Below, piece after piece: positions 48,491 to 57,493 of a stretch of 64,000 nucleotides of DNA; position 1 is the stretch's first letter; each line of letters starts with the position of its first letter. The notes under the pieces were generated by a model. The model ran no database searches. It saw nothing but the letters and a program-made list of their open reading frames with translations, and was not told the DNA's origin. The stretch is taken from positions 1 through 64,000 of the forward strand of contig NZ_JANIBL010000001.1 in the NCBI RefSeq assembly GCF_024505055.1. The letters run 5' to 3'. The position numbers and the translations under genes were made by a program. Source of the DNA: Methylomonas rosea (GTDB lineage: Bacteria; Pseudomonadota; Gammaproteobacteria; Methylococcales; Methylomonadaceae).

Positions 48491-49869
48491 TGGATCAATC
48501 AATCAAATTCGACCTGGACTTGATCAAACGCTATGACAAATCCGGTCCGCGCTATACCTCGTATCCGACCGCACTGGAATTGCACGAAGGCTTCGGCGAG
48601 GCCGAGTATTTACAGCACATTGAAAAGTCCAATGCCGCCGGCGGGCCGCTGTCGCTGTATTTTCATATTCCGTTTTGCGACACCGTTTGCTTTTATTGCG
48701 CCTGCAACAAAATCGTCACCAAGAACCGTGCGCATGCGGTGCCGTATCTGGAAAACCTCTGCAAAGAAATAGCGATGCAGGGCAAGCTGTTCGATAACAG
48801 CCGCCCGGTCAATCAATTGCATTGGGGCGGCGGCACGCCGACGTTTTTAAGCTACGAGCAAATGAAGCGGTTGATGGACACCACCCGTCAGCATTTCAAT
48901 TTGCGTGACGACGACAGCGGCGAATATTCCATCGAAGTGGATCCGCGCGAAACCAACGATTTAACCATCGCTCAATTGCGCGAACTGGGTTTTAACCGCA
49001 TCAGTCTGGGCTTGCAAGATTTCGATCCGGACGTGCAAAAAGCCGTGAACCGCCTGCAAAGCAAGGAACAAACTTTCGCGGTTTTGGAAGCCGCCCGCAA
49101 GGAAGGCTTTCGTTCCACTAATATCGATTTGATCTACGGCTTGCCACTGCAAACCGAACAAACCTTCGCCGCCACGCTGGATCAGGTGCTGGCTTACGCA
49201 CCGGATCGTTTCTCGATATTTAACTACGCGCACATGCCCAGCCGTTTCAAAACCCAGCGGCAAATCAACGACAACGATTTGCCGACAGCGGCGGTGAAGC
49301 TGGAAATCCTGCAGATGGTCGGCAAGAAATTGACCGATGCCGGTTATGTTTATATCGGCATGGACCACTTCGCCAAACCGGACGACGAACTGGCCGTGGC
49401 GCAACGCGAAGGCAAGCTGTATCGCAACTTCCAGGGCTATTCCACCCATTCGGACTGCGATTTGGTGGGCTTGGGCGTGACTTCGATTGGCCGGGTCGGC
49501 GATGCCTACATGCAAAACTACAAGGAACTGGACGAATACGACGCGGCTATCTCGCAAGGCAAGTTGCCGGTATTTCGCGGCGTGGATTTGGATGAAGACG
49601 ACAAACTGCGCCGAGCGGTGATCACCCGGTTGATCTGCCATTTCGAACTGAACTTCAGCAAAATTGAATCAGAATTTGATATCGATTTTTCCGAGTATTT
49701 TGCGCCTGAACTGGATAATTTGCGCCTTATGAAAGATGACGGCTTGCTTGAACTAAGCGCCGATAGCATCAAAGTGTCTTCGGCCGGCCGCTTGCTGATC
49801 CGTAACATCTGCATGGTGTTTGACAAATATCTGGCGCAGAAACAGCAGCAGTTTTCCAAGGTGATTTAA
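48490..49869 (+). CDS. hemN: oxygen-independent coproporphyrinogen III oxidase
   Basis: 459 aa radical-SAM enzyme. The 4Fe-4S motif CDTVCFYCAC places the ligands at C63, C67 and C70. RYTSYPTALEL precedes it; the GGGTPTFL SAM-binding site and the C-terminal HemN domain follow. It decarboxylates coproporphyrinogen III in heme synthesis without oxygen. Coupling to ccmI (TAATG) links heme supply and cytochrome c assembly. A degraded restriction gene begins at its stop. Confidence 0.96.
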   Translation: MDQSIKFDLDLIKRYDKSGPRYTSYPTALELHEGFGEAEYLQHIEKSNAAGGPLSLYFHIPFCDTVCFYCACNKIVTKNRAHAVPYLENLCKEIAMQGKLFDNSRPVNQLHWGGGTPTFLSYEQMKRLMDTTRQHFNLRDDDSGEYSIEVDPRETNDLTIAQLRELGFNRISLGLQDFDPDVQKAVNRLQSKEQTFAVLEAARKEGFRSTNIDLIYGLPLQTEQTFAATLDQVLAYAPDRFSIFNYAHMPSRFKTQRQINDNDLPTAAVKLEILQMVGKKLTDAGYVYIGMDHFAKPDDELAVAQREGKLYRNFQGYSTHSDCDLVGLGVTSIGRVGDAYMQNYKELDEYDAAISQGKLPVFRGVDLDEDDKLRRAVITRLICHFELNFSKIESEFDIDFSEYFAPELDNLRLMKDDGLLELSADSIKVSSAGRLLIRNICMVFDKYLAQKQQQFSKVI

Positions 49870-49872
49870 TAA

Positions 49873-50332
49873 CGATGGAACGGCTCAAGCGCAATATTTA
49901 TCGCAACGCGAAGCGCCAAGCCGGGCGACACTGCACGTCAGAGCCAACGATGTCATAGCTTCCACGGTACGGCCTAATCGGCGTTTGTCGGCATTGATTA
50001 GCGAAGAGCAAGACGGCTTTGTTTGCTCTTCGGGTTTTGTCGTTTTGCAGCCCAAGCAAATTAGCGGCGACGTATTGCTGACCTATCTACGGCTACCCCT
50101 AATTTGTAAATTGATGGATTTGTATACCAGCGCCAGCATGTACCCGGCAATTTCCGAATCCGATTTGCTAAATCTGCCGATACCAAAATTTTCAACGGCT
50201 ACTGAAAAGGCGGTTGAACAATCTCTACAATCCGCTCGCCAAGCTAAACAACGCGCCACCCAACTCCTCGAAGCCGCCAAACGCGCGGTCGAAATCGCCA
50301 TCGAGCAATCGGAAATCGAGGCCTTGGCCTAA
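49873..50332 (+). pseudogene. 3' fragment of a type I restriction specificity (HsdS-like) or methylase-specificity gene
   Basis: An open frame with no start codon begins right at the hemN stop and runs to TAA 50330-50332. It encodes about 150 residues that read like the end of a specificity domain: REAPSRATLHVRANDVIAST, VRPNRRLSALISEEQDGFVC, SSGFVVLQP, then LPLICKLMDLYTSASMYPAI, PIPKFSTATEKAVEQSL and a basic-acidic coiled coil. The N-terminal recognition domain and the modification and restriction subunits are absent. The in-frame TTG at 49985 would yield only 115 aa. A copy of its last codons reappears at 50795. Confidence 0.75.
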
Positions 50333-50351
50333 TTGCACGACATCACCGTAA
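50317..50351 (+). repeat. direct repeat, copy 1 (tail of the HsdS fragment)
   Basis: 35 bases matching 50803-50837 at 31 positions. Relative to copy 2, one change turns a Tyr codon into the TAA stop that ends the fragment here. Confidence 0.85.
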
Positions 50352-50360
50352 ACGGGAAGG

Positions 50361-50456
50361 TGTCGTAAAAACGTAGGTTGGGCTGAGCAGAGCGAAGCCC
50401 AAAGAAATCAAAATGTTGGGCTTCATTGCATTCAGCCCAACCTACGTTTTGCGACA
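50361..50456. repeat. MITE/REP-like inverted repeat element
   Basis: About 25-base inverted termini: left arm 50361-50386 (TGTCGTAAAAACGTAGGTTG then GGCTGA), right arm 50432-50456 (TCAGCCCAACCTACGTTTTG then CGACA). They differ by one inserted A and one substitution. A second nested pair (GCGAAGCCCAA with TTGGGCTTCATTGC) fills the middle. The core GTAGGTTGGGCTGA...GAAGCCCAA resembles widespread non-coding palindromes of bacterial chromosomes. It could form a long hairpin when transcribed. Confidence 0.75.
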
Positions 50457-50481
50457 GCATCAGCTAAAAGGAGAAAACCAA

Positions 50482-50793
50482 ATGAACGACGACGAACTGG
50501 ATGGCCCAAACCGGGTATATGACGACCCGGATTTGCTGGAGGATTTTTTGCAACACATTCTCTGGCCGTTTCTGGATTTCGGCCCAGATACGCTGGCGTT
50601 TTTTACCAATCGCTCCGAGCTTAGCGACTTTCTGCCGGGAATCACCGAAGAAGACTATCAATCCTTGGTGGATGCGATTAACCAGCGCTACGGTATCGCC
50701 ATGCAAACCCGCGACTGCGGCCGGATTTATCAAATCCTGGAACGCATCCGCGACGACGAACGGGTGAACAGGGTTTGGCAAGGTGAAGCGTAG
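50482..50793 (+). CDS. small acidic protein of unknown function
   Basis: 103 aa from ATG 50482, supported by AAAGGAG at 50468-50474. The longer frame reads into the MITE. It is strongly acidic, starting MNDDELDGPNRVYDDPDLLEDF, with a Trp/Phe-rich middle (WPFLDFGPDTLAFF) and a helical C-terminus. I recognise no domain. It lies between the decayed specificity gene and the Mrr-like nuclease gene, so it may have been part of the restriction operon, for example as a small partner. The TAG stop lies in a CGTAGGTTGG sequence similar to the MITE terminus. Confidence 0.6.
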   Translation: MNDDELDGPNRVYDDPDLLEDFLQHILWPFLDFGPDTLAFFTNRSELSDFLPGITEEDYQSLVDAINQRYGIAMQTRDCGRIYQILERIRDDERVNRVWQGEA

Positions 50794-50794
50794 G

Positions 50795-50851
50795 TTGGAA
50801 GCCGAGGCCTTGGCTTATTTGCACAACATCACCGCAACCCAAGGAGGTTAA
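50795..50851 (+). pseudogene. vestigial second copy of the HsdS-fragment tail
   Basis: 19 codons reading LEAEALAYLHNITATQGG then TAA. The core matches the fragment ending at 50332 but continues past the point where copy 1 has a stop, so this looks like the intact original C-terminus. Its GGAGG (50843-50847) now serves as the ribosome site of the nuclease gene. Confidence 0.65.
50803..50837 (+). repeat. direct repeat, copy 2
   Basis: 31 of 35 bases match 50317-50351. It brackets the MITE and the small acidic gene together with copy 1, as if this block had been inserted or duplicated at the end of the specificity gene. Confidence 0.85.
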
Positions 50852-50854
50852 GCT

Positions 50855-51889
50855 ATGGCAATCTGGCTAATCCGCGCCGGCTCGCACGGCGAATTTGAAC
50901 AAAAATTCATCCAGGAAAACCAGGTTTACGTGACCTGGGACAAACTGGACGTGAATCTATCCAAGCTCAAGCAGCGGGGCGATTTGACGGTGGCGATGAA
51001 TAACCGTTACGCCGATTGCAAGCCCAAGGCGATCCAGAATTGGGTAAGCCAGGTGTGGCCGTTCGCGCACGACATTCAGCCGGGCGACTGGCTGGTGCTG
51101 CCACTGAAAAGCCAACCCGCTATTTATATCGGCGAGGTGACAGGCGATTATCAATTCGATGCCAAAGCGGCCAATCCGTTTTATCACTGGCGTTCGGTAA
51201 AGTGGATCGGCGAGGCGATACCGCGCGCCCATTTTGGTCAGGATTTGCTGTATTCCTTCGGCGCGTTTCTGACTATTTGCCGCATTCAACGCAACAACGC
51301 CGAGCAACGTTTGGCGGCGATGCAAGCCAACGGCTGGAAGGCGGAAAGTCTGCTGGCGACCATTCAGCCCGGTTCGCCCATCGCCGACGATGCCGCCACT
51401 ACTGCGAATTTGGCGGAATTGGCGCAAGACCAAATCGCCCGCCTGGTCGACGCCCGTTTCAAAGGCCACGATTTAACCCGTTTGGTGGAAGCCATCCTCA
51501 AAGCCCAGGGCTATACCACTTACCGCAGCCCGCAAGGCGCCGACGGCGGAGCAGATATTCTGGCCGGCGCCGGGCCATTGGGTTTCGGTTCGCCGCGCTT
51601 GTGCGTGGAAGTCAAATCCGAAGCCAATCCGATTGACCGACCGACTGTGGACAAACTGTTGGGCGCCGTTGCTAAATTCGGCGCCGACGAAGGCTTGTTC
51701 GTGTCTTGGAGCGGCTTTAAAAACAACGTGCAAAAGGAACTTGCCGCCAGTTTCTTTAGGGTGCGGCTGTGGACGCAAAAAGAACTACTGGAACAACTCT
51801 TCGCCCACTACGACCGCCTCGACGACGATTTAAAAGCCGAATTGCCGTTAAAGCGCATTTGGACGGTGGCGGTGCAGGATGAGGATTAA
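50855..51889 (+). CDS. Mrr-type restriction endonuclease with N-terminal PUA/EVE-like domain
   Basis: 344 aa; AAGGAGG precedes ATG 50855. The N-terminal half (about 1-150) includes HDIQPGDWLVLPLKSQPAIYIGEVTGDY, which reads like a PUA/EVE-like reader fold. The C-terminal half (about 195-330) is an Mrr_cat nuclease: LVEAILKAQGYTTYRSPQG, then D234 in GGADILAG and E252/K254 in CVEVKSE, giving the D...ExK metal site, then a late FVSWSGFKNN strand. The combination suggests a modification-dependent (type IV-like) restriction enzyme that cuts foreign modified DNA. Domain naming of the N-terminus is by pattern only. Confidence 0.8.
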   Translation: MAIWLIRAGSHGEFEQKFIQENQVYVTWDKLDVNLSKLKQRGDLTVAMNNRYADCKPKAIQNWVSQVWPFAHDIQPGDWLVLPLKSQPAIYIGEVTGDYQFDAKAANPFYHWRSVKWIGEAIPRAHFGQDLLYSFGAFLTICRIQRNNAEQRLAAMQANGWKAESLLATIQPGSPIADDAATTANLAELAQDQIARLVDARFKGHDLTRLVEAILKAQGYTTYRSPQGADGGADILAGAGPLGFGSPRLCVEVKSEANPIDRPTVDKLLGAVAKFGADEGLFVSWSGFKNNVQKELAASFFRVRLWTQKELLEQLFAHYDRLDDDLKAELPLKRIWTVAVQDED

Positions 51890-51910
51890 CTTTAATTTGT
51901 ACGAGTTGTT

Positions 51911-52351
51911 ATGGACGAGATCATAGCTAATATAAATAGTCCTGCGTGGTGGTTTGATGGATTGTTCTTTACCAGTTTTGTTTTTCTGGTAGGAAAGTTG
52001 GCGAGGTTTGCTTCTAATTTTGCTAGAAAAACTTTTAGACTTATCTCGGCGAGGCGGCTAAGGAAGATCAAGAAAATTCGCGGCAATTATTTTGCGGTGA
52101 ATTATGAAATAGGGAAAGTGAATTCTTTCTTTATATTGTTTCTATTGATTTGCTGTTTTTACTTGATTTGGTTTGTTATTGGGTCATTAAGTCAAATAGT
52201 GAGATTAAATATTTTGGTTGCTGTTATCTTGCTTGCTCCAATATATGTCTCTGAGGTCGTTTGGCTGCTTCAAGATGCGTTTACCAAAGAATTAATCGAG
52301 CGTAGCCATAGGATTGGCGCATTTCGATTATTGCATCGTAAGGATAAATAA
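51911..52351 (+). CDS. small AT-rich membrane protein of unknown function
   Basis: 146 aa with a first hydrophobic segment at about 14-30 (LFFTSFVFLVGKLARF), a strongly basic loop (RKTFRLISARRLRKIKKIRG), then two segments at about 70-90 and 95-118. Base composition is clearly more AT-rich than flanking core genes, which suggests acquisition. No family recognised. It sits between the nuclease and the toxin-antitoxin pair and could be an effector or immunity membrane protein; this is speculative. Confidence 0.55.
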   Translation: MDEIIANINSPAWWFDGLFFTSFVFLVGKLARFASNFARKTFRLISARRLRKIKKIRGNYFAVNYEIGKVNSFFILFLLICCFYLIWFVIGSLSQIVRLNILVAVILLAPIYVSEVVWLLQDAFTKELIERSHRIGAFRLLHRKDK

Positions 52352-52385
52352 GCCAATTCGATTGGCGAGTATTAATCCCTGTAGT

Positions 52386-53158
<773 letters not shown>

Positions 53159-53440
53159 ATAAACTTCCTCCAATCGATTTGATGCAATTGTACGCCAATT
53201 GTGCGGCTATTTTTGAGTTTTGCTTGTCCACCCTTTGTTATTTGAATGGCTGATTTATACTTCAAACCAGCATTCAAGATTAAATATATCAACCCGAGCT
53301 TGGAGCTGATCTTTGCCTGTCAATACCTGATTAAATCAAATTCGGTTCATCGAATTGTCAGCATGAATTCAGGCCAATTGCCAATAAAGCAATCATAGCG
53401 GTCAAGCTGTCCCTAAAGGCACAATTGATACTGGAAAATG

Positions 53441-55516
53441 TTAATCCCTCACCCATTCCTCAACGAGCCGGCTCGGCATATGCGCCGATTCGCTGGATTG
53501 CGGGTAGTTTTTGCCTGCGAGGATGCAATAAATCACCCGTAAGGTATCCGCCAGCAACAGCCAGGTGATCAGCATGAACAGGCTGGTCAAGCCGGCATTC
53601 AAATAATCGTTGAAAATCAGATGCGGGGCGTTTTTGACTTGCTCGGCGGGTAGCGCGCCGTTGGCGAGTTTGGCGGATAAATCGGCGGCATGAGACAGAA
53701 ATCCTACCCGTAAGTCGGCGGCGAACAACTTTTCCCAAGCTGCGGTGCTGGTGACGATTATCAACCAGGCCAAAGGGACGGCAGTTACCCACACGTATTT
53801 CAGTTTGTCCGACTTCACCAATATCGTGGTGGCGACGCATAAGGCAATCGCGGCCAGCATTTGGTTGGCAATGCCGAATAAGGGCCACAGGCTGTTGATG
53901 CCGCCTAGCGGATCGATGGTGCCCATGTACAGGAAGTAGCCCCAGGCGCCAACCACCAAACCGCTGGTCAGCAGGATGCTGGGATAGCTGTTGGTTTTGG
54001 CGAGACCGATATTGCCCAACATGTCTTGCAGCATGAAACGGGCGACACGGGTGCCGGCGTCCAAGGTGGTCAAAATAAACAGGGCTTCGAACATGATCGC
54101 GAAGTGATACCAGGCTGCCAGCAGATGTTCGCCGAACACTTGTGCGAACAAACTAGCCATGCCGACCGCCAGCGATGGCGCGCCGCCGGTTCGGGCGAAG
54201 AGCGTCGATTCACCCATGGTTTTTGCTAGGGTTTGCATCTGCTCGACGCTTACCGGGAAGCCCCAGCCACTGATCTTGGCAACCGCATCGACCGCTTCCT
54301 TGCCGACGATGCCGGCCGGGCTGTTGATTGCAAAATACACGCCGGGCTCCAAGACCGAGGCGGCAATCATCGCCATGATGGCGACGAAGGATTCCATCAT
54401 CATCGCGCCGTAACCGATGAAGCGGGCATCCTGCTCGTTAGCCAGCAATTTGGGCGTGGTGCCGGAGGAAATCAGCGCATGGAAACCGGATATGGCTCCG
54501 CAAGCAATGGTGATAAACACAAAGGGGAATAGCTTGCCGCCAAAGATGGGTCCGCTGCCGTCGATGAATTGGGTGAGGGCAGGCATTTTTAGTTCCGGGC
54601 GCAGAACGACAATGGCAACTGCCAGCGCGGCGATGGTTCCCAGTTTCATAAATGTCGATAAATAATCGCGCGGAGCGAGTAATAGCCAGACAGGCAATAC
54701 CGCTGCCGCGAAACCATACAAAATCACCATCAATGCTAGTTGCGGCGCGTCGTAATCGAACCAGCCGCGAATGCTAGCGTTATCGTCGATCCAGCCGCCG
54801 CCCAGTACCGCAAAAATCAGCAACGAGACGCCAATCAAAGTGGCTTCCAAAACCCGGCCAGGCCGCAAGTGGTGTAGGTAACAGCCCATCAGTACGGCTA
54901 TCGGGATGGTTGCGGCTACGGTGGACGTGGCCCAGGGGCTGTGTTTCATCGCATTGACTACCACCAAGCCCAGTACCGCGATAAGGATCACCATAATCAT
55001 CATCACGCCTATCATGGCTGCGGTGCCGCCGATCGCCCCTAATTCGTCCTTGGCCATTTGTCCCAAGGAACGGCCGTCGCGGCGGATCGAGAAAAACAGC
55101 GTGACGAAATCTTGTACGCAGCCGCCTAAAACGGCCCCAATCAAAATCCACAAAGTACCCGGCAAATAGCCGAATTGGGCAGCTAGTGTAGGCCCGATCA
55201 ACGGACCGGGGCCGGCAATCGCCGCGAAATGGTGGCCGAACACCACCCATTTGTGGGTGGGCATAAAGTCGCGGCCATCGTCGAAACGTTCGGCAGGTGT
55301 GGCGCGGCTGGGGTCCAATACCAACACTTTGCTGGCGACAAAGGCGCTGTAAAACCTATAGCCCAGCGCGTAAATACAAATCGCCGCGACGATCAGCCAC
55401 ATACTATTAATGCTTTCACCGCGCTGTAAGGCAATGCCGCCGACGGCGAAGGCGCCAGTCAGGGCGACACAAGCCCAGAAAAAAATGGACGGTAATTGTT
55501 TATTGGTGCCGGACAT
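53441..55516 (-). CDS. cstA: carbon starvation protein CstA family peptide/pyruvate transporter
   Basis: 691 aa with about 16-18 membrane segments. Family hallmarks: [20 protein letters not shown] and [20 protein letters not shown] near residues 80-125, a conserved [15 protein letters not shown] region and [10 protein letters not shown]. CstA/BtsT transporters import peptides or pyruvate; the substrate here is not determinable. The BtsS/BtsR pyruvate-sensing pair is not adjacent. Some copies carry a C-terminal DUF4149-like part, but this one ends in an acidic/basic tail. Confidence 0.92.
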   Translation of the reverse strand: MSGTNKQLPSIFFWACVALTGAFAVGGIALQRGESINSMWLIVAAICIYALGYRFYSAFVASKVLVLDPSRATPAERFDDGRDFMPTHKWVVFGHHFAAIAGPGPLIGPTLAAQFGYLPGTLWILIGAVLGGCVQDFVTLFFSIRRDGRSLGQMAKDELGAIGGTAAMIGVMMIMVILIAVLGLVVVNAMKHSPWATSTVAATIPIAVLMGCYLHHLRPGRVLEATLIGVSLLIFAVLGGGWIDDNASIRGWFDYDAPQLALMVILYGFAAAVLPVWLLLAPRDYLSTFMKLGTIAALAVAIVVLRPELKMPALTQFIDGSGPIFGGKLFPFVFITIACGAISGFHALISSGTTPKLLANEQDARFIGYGAMMMESFVAIMAMIAASVLEPGVYFAINSPAGIVGKEAVDAVAKISGWGFPVSVEQMQTLAKTMGESTLFARTGGAPSLAVGMASLFAQVFGEHLLAAWYHFAIMFEALFILTTLDAGTRVARFMLQDMLGNIGLAKTNSYPSILLTSGLVVGAWGYFLYMGTIDPLGGINSLWPLFGIANQMLAAIALCVATTILVKSDKLKYVWVTAVPLAWLIIVTSTAAWEKLFAADLRVGFLSHAADLSAKLANGALPAEQVKNAPHLIFNDYLNAGLTSLFMLITWLLLADTLRVIYCILAGKNYPQSSESAHMPSRLVEEWVRD

Positions 55517-55710
55517 GGCGAATTCCTTTCGAAAGTAATCGGTGTACTGCGTGATAAAGTTCGCAAAATGGTAGCATGTCAGCGTCGATTGCTGTTGGCG
55601 GATTAGCTTAGAAACCCGCTGCTTTGGCTGGCTTTACCGCTAATTCGCCATCGTCATTGGCTAGTTTTATTCGGCTTGATTGAACACGCGTTAGCTGCAA
55701 CTTGCCGGCG

Positions 55711-55716
55711 TATAAT
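55711..55716 (+). promoter_or_regulatory. -10 box upstream of cytochrome P460 gene
   Basis: A perfect TATAAT lies 38 bases before the P460 start, but no good -35 box is found at 16-18 bases. A regulator could be needed. GGAGG follows at 55740-55744. Confidence 0.4.
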
Positions 55717-55753
55717 TAAGACTTGATATCCATTAAATAAGGAGGACAAGAAG

Positions 55754-56245
55754 ATGAACAAAACTATTTTCAGTGGGTTATGGTTGGCCGCTGCGATTTC
55801 AATGCCGTTTGGTCTGGCTTTCGCGGAAACCCAGTCGACCGTTAAACCCGAACATGGTGACTACCGCGACTGGCGTTTGCTGGGCGTATCCTTGCGGCAC
55901 GACAAAAACAGCATACGGGCCATCGTCGGCAACCATGTGGCTATCAATGCCGCTCGTGCAGGTAAAGTAAAACCTTGGCCGGACGGCAGTATCATCGCCA
56001 AAATCAAATGGGCGGAAAGAAAACATCCCAACTGGGAACAAGCAACCGTACCGGGCGAGTTCACCGCCGCTGAAGCGATGGTGAAAGACAGTAAGAAATA
56101 TGCGGAAACCGGCGGTTGGGGCTTCGGCATTTGGGAAGGTAAAACCTTAAAAATGCTGGACCAGGAAAAGTCCGCACCGTGCTTTGCTTGTCATTTACCT
56201 ATGAAAGACAGCGACTACGTTTATACCCTGCCTAATCTGCAATAA
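55754..56245 (+). CDS. cytochrome P460 family protein
   Basis: 163 aa. Signal peptide to AFA-ET (about residue 24), so periplasmic. A c-heme site CFACH (143-147) near the C-terminus and the family core YRDWRLLGVSLRHDKNSIRA, WPDGSIIAKIKW and GGWGFGIW. Cytochromes P460 of methanotrophs and ammonia oxidisers oxidise hydroxylamine or NO to N2O and NO and carry a Lys cross-linked to the heme. The lysines at 83 and 85 in the WPDGSIIAKIKW stretch are candidates. The related cytochrome c'-beta lacks the cross-link, so the activity needs testing. A GGAGG site precedes ATG 55754. Confidence 0.9.
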   Translation: MNKTIFSGLWLAAAISMPFGLAFAETQSTVKPEHGDYRDWRLLGVSLRHDKNSIRAIVGNHVAINAARAGKVKPWPDGSIIAKIKWAERKHPNWEQATVPGEFTAAEAMVKDSKKYAETGGWGFGIWEGKTLKMLDQEKSAPCFACHLPMKDSDYVYTLPNLQ

Positions 56246-56272
56246 ACGCGGTTTTTTGAGACGGGAGGCGGT

Positions 56273-57220
56273 TCATTCGCCTCTAGTTGGGCTCCCCATC
56301 AAGCTGTCGACATGCGCGGCAACGCTGTTAGCCAACGCGCTTAAATTGTAGCCGCCTTCCAATGCTGAAATGATTCGGCCTTGGCAGCAGGCATCGGCGA
56401 CGCTAATCAATTCATCGGTAATCCAGCGATAATCATCATCTACAAGACCGATTGAGGCCAAGGGGTCGTCGCGATGGGCGTCGAAACCGGCGGATATCAA
56501 AATCAGTTCCGGATTAAATGTTTTCACCGCCGGCAAAATGGACTGGCGATATTTGTCCCGAAACACATCGCCAGCGCTGCCGGTGGGGAGGGGAACGTTG
56601 ATAATATTCCCCACACCGCTTTCCGAGGGGTGGCCGCTGCCGGGGTAATGCGGCCATTGATGGCTGGAGGCATATAGCACTTGCGGCTGTTCGCAAAAAG
56701 CCGCTTGGGTACCGTTGCCGTGGTGCACGTCAAAATCCACGATGGCAATCCGGGTTAAGCCGTAGCGGCTGCGGGCATATTCGGCGGCAATCGCGATATT
56801 GTTGAATAAGCAAAAGCCCATCGCATAATCCGGCATGGCATGATGGCCGGGAGGGCGGGTGGCACAAAAGGCCCTAGCATTTTGGCCGGTGCAAATCCTG
56901 TCGACCGCATCGCACACTGCGGCCACCGCGCGCAGAGCTGCTTGTTTGGAGCCGGGCGATACCACGGTATCCGCGTCAAAATTTGCGTAACCTTCTTCAG
57001 GGATCGTTGATAGTACTTTCGTAATCATGGCTTTGCTGTGTATCAAGCCAATCTTGTCTTGGATGTCGGTGGGAATATCGGCGGCGATTCGTTGCAATTG
57101 CGCAAATTTTGGTGCCGACAATGCTTGTTCGATCACATGGAGCCGGTCGATGCTCTCCGGATGGGCGACGCCGGTGTCGTGGCCCAAAAAATCCGGGTGA
57201 CTATAGTAAAGTGTGCGCAT
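56273..57220 (-). CDS. histone deacetylase family protein (AcuC/HDAH-like amidohydrolase)
   Basis: 315 aa. Zinc-amidohydrolase motifs: HPESIDRLHVI, RPPGHHAMPDYAMGFCLFNN with the charge-relay His pair, and DFDVHHGNGTQ with the Zn-binding Asp and His, then SAGFDAHRDDPL. Bacterial homologues deacetylate polyamines, acetoin enzymes or acetylated proteins. No acetoin or polyamine genes are adjacent, so the substrate is unknown. No export signal, so cytoplasmic. Confidence 0.88.
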   Translation of the reverse strand: MRTLYYSHPDFLGHDTGVAHPESIDRLHVIEQALSAPKFAQLQRIAADIPTDIQDKIGLIHSKAMITKVLSTIPEEGYANFDADTVVSPGSKQAALRAVAAVCDAVDRICTGQNARAFCATRPPGHHAMPDYAMGFCLFNNIAIAAEYARSRYGLTRIAIVDFDVHHGNGTQAAFCEQPQVLYASSHQWPHYPGSGHPSESGVGNIINVPLPTGSAGDVFRDKYRQSILPAVKTFNPELILISAGFDAHRDDPLASIGLVDDDYRWITDELISVADACCQGRIISALEGGYNLSALANSVAAHVDSLMGSPTRGE

Positions 57221-57429
57221 AAGCTTACTCCTGCGGATGTTGCTTAAAGTCGTATCTTTATCGGATCTTCTGGAGCAGTGTATATCCCTTACGTAAATAT
57301 TTCTATAAATATTAAGTGTTTAGCGAACTGTTATTGAGGTGTGTTTTTACGCTAGCGTATAGCGGCGCGGCGTTTTTCGTTGGCAATCAACGGCTGCGGG
57401 TGATTTATCGGCTGCGAAAAAGCTTTTTA

Positions 57430-57454
57430 GGAATCGCTTAGCCTAAGCGATTCC
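57430..57454 (-). terminator. hairpin downstream of prfC
   Basis: GGAATCGCTT (57430-57439) pairs perfectly with AAGCGATTCC (57445-57454) around a 5-base loop, about 40 bases past the prfC stop on the minus strand. A short palindrome AAAAAGCTTTTT follows, so the T-run is slightly displaced. Confidence 0.5.
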
Positions 57455-57493
57455 GCATGTGTCGACTTAAAAGATTGGCTTTTGAATGCGCTA

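Noticed and set aside
48961-49641. 226-codon minus frame opposite hemN
   Set aside because: Shadow frame within an intact hemN.
49985-50332. Intact 115-aa gene from a TTG
   Set aside because: The similarity to specificity subunits continues upstream of the TTG without a start, and the second tail copy shows the original end was different; a fragment is the better reading.
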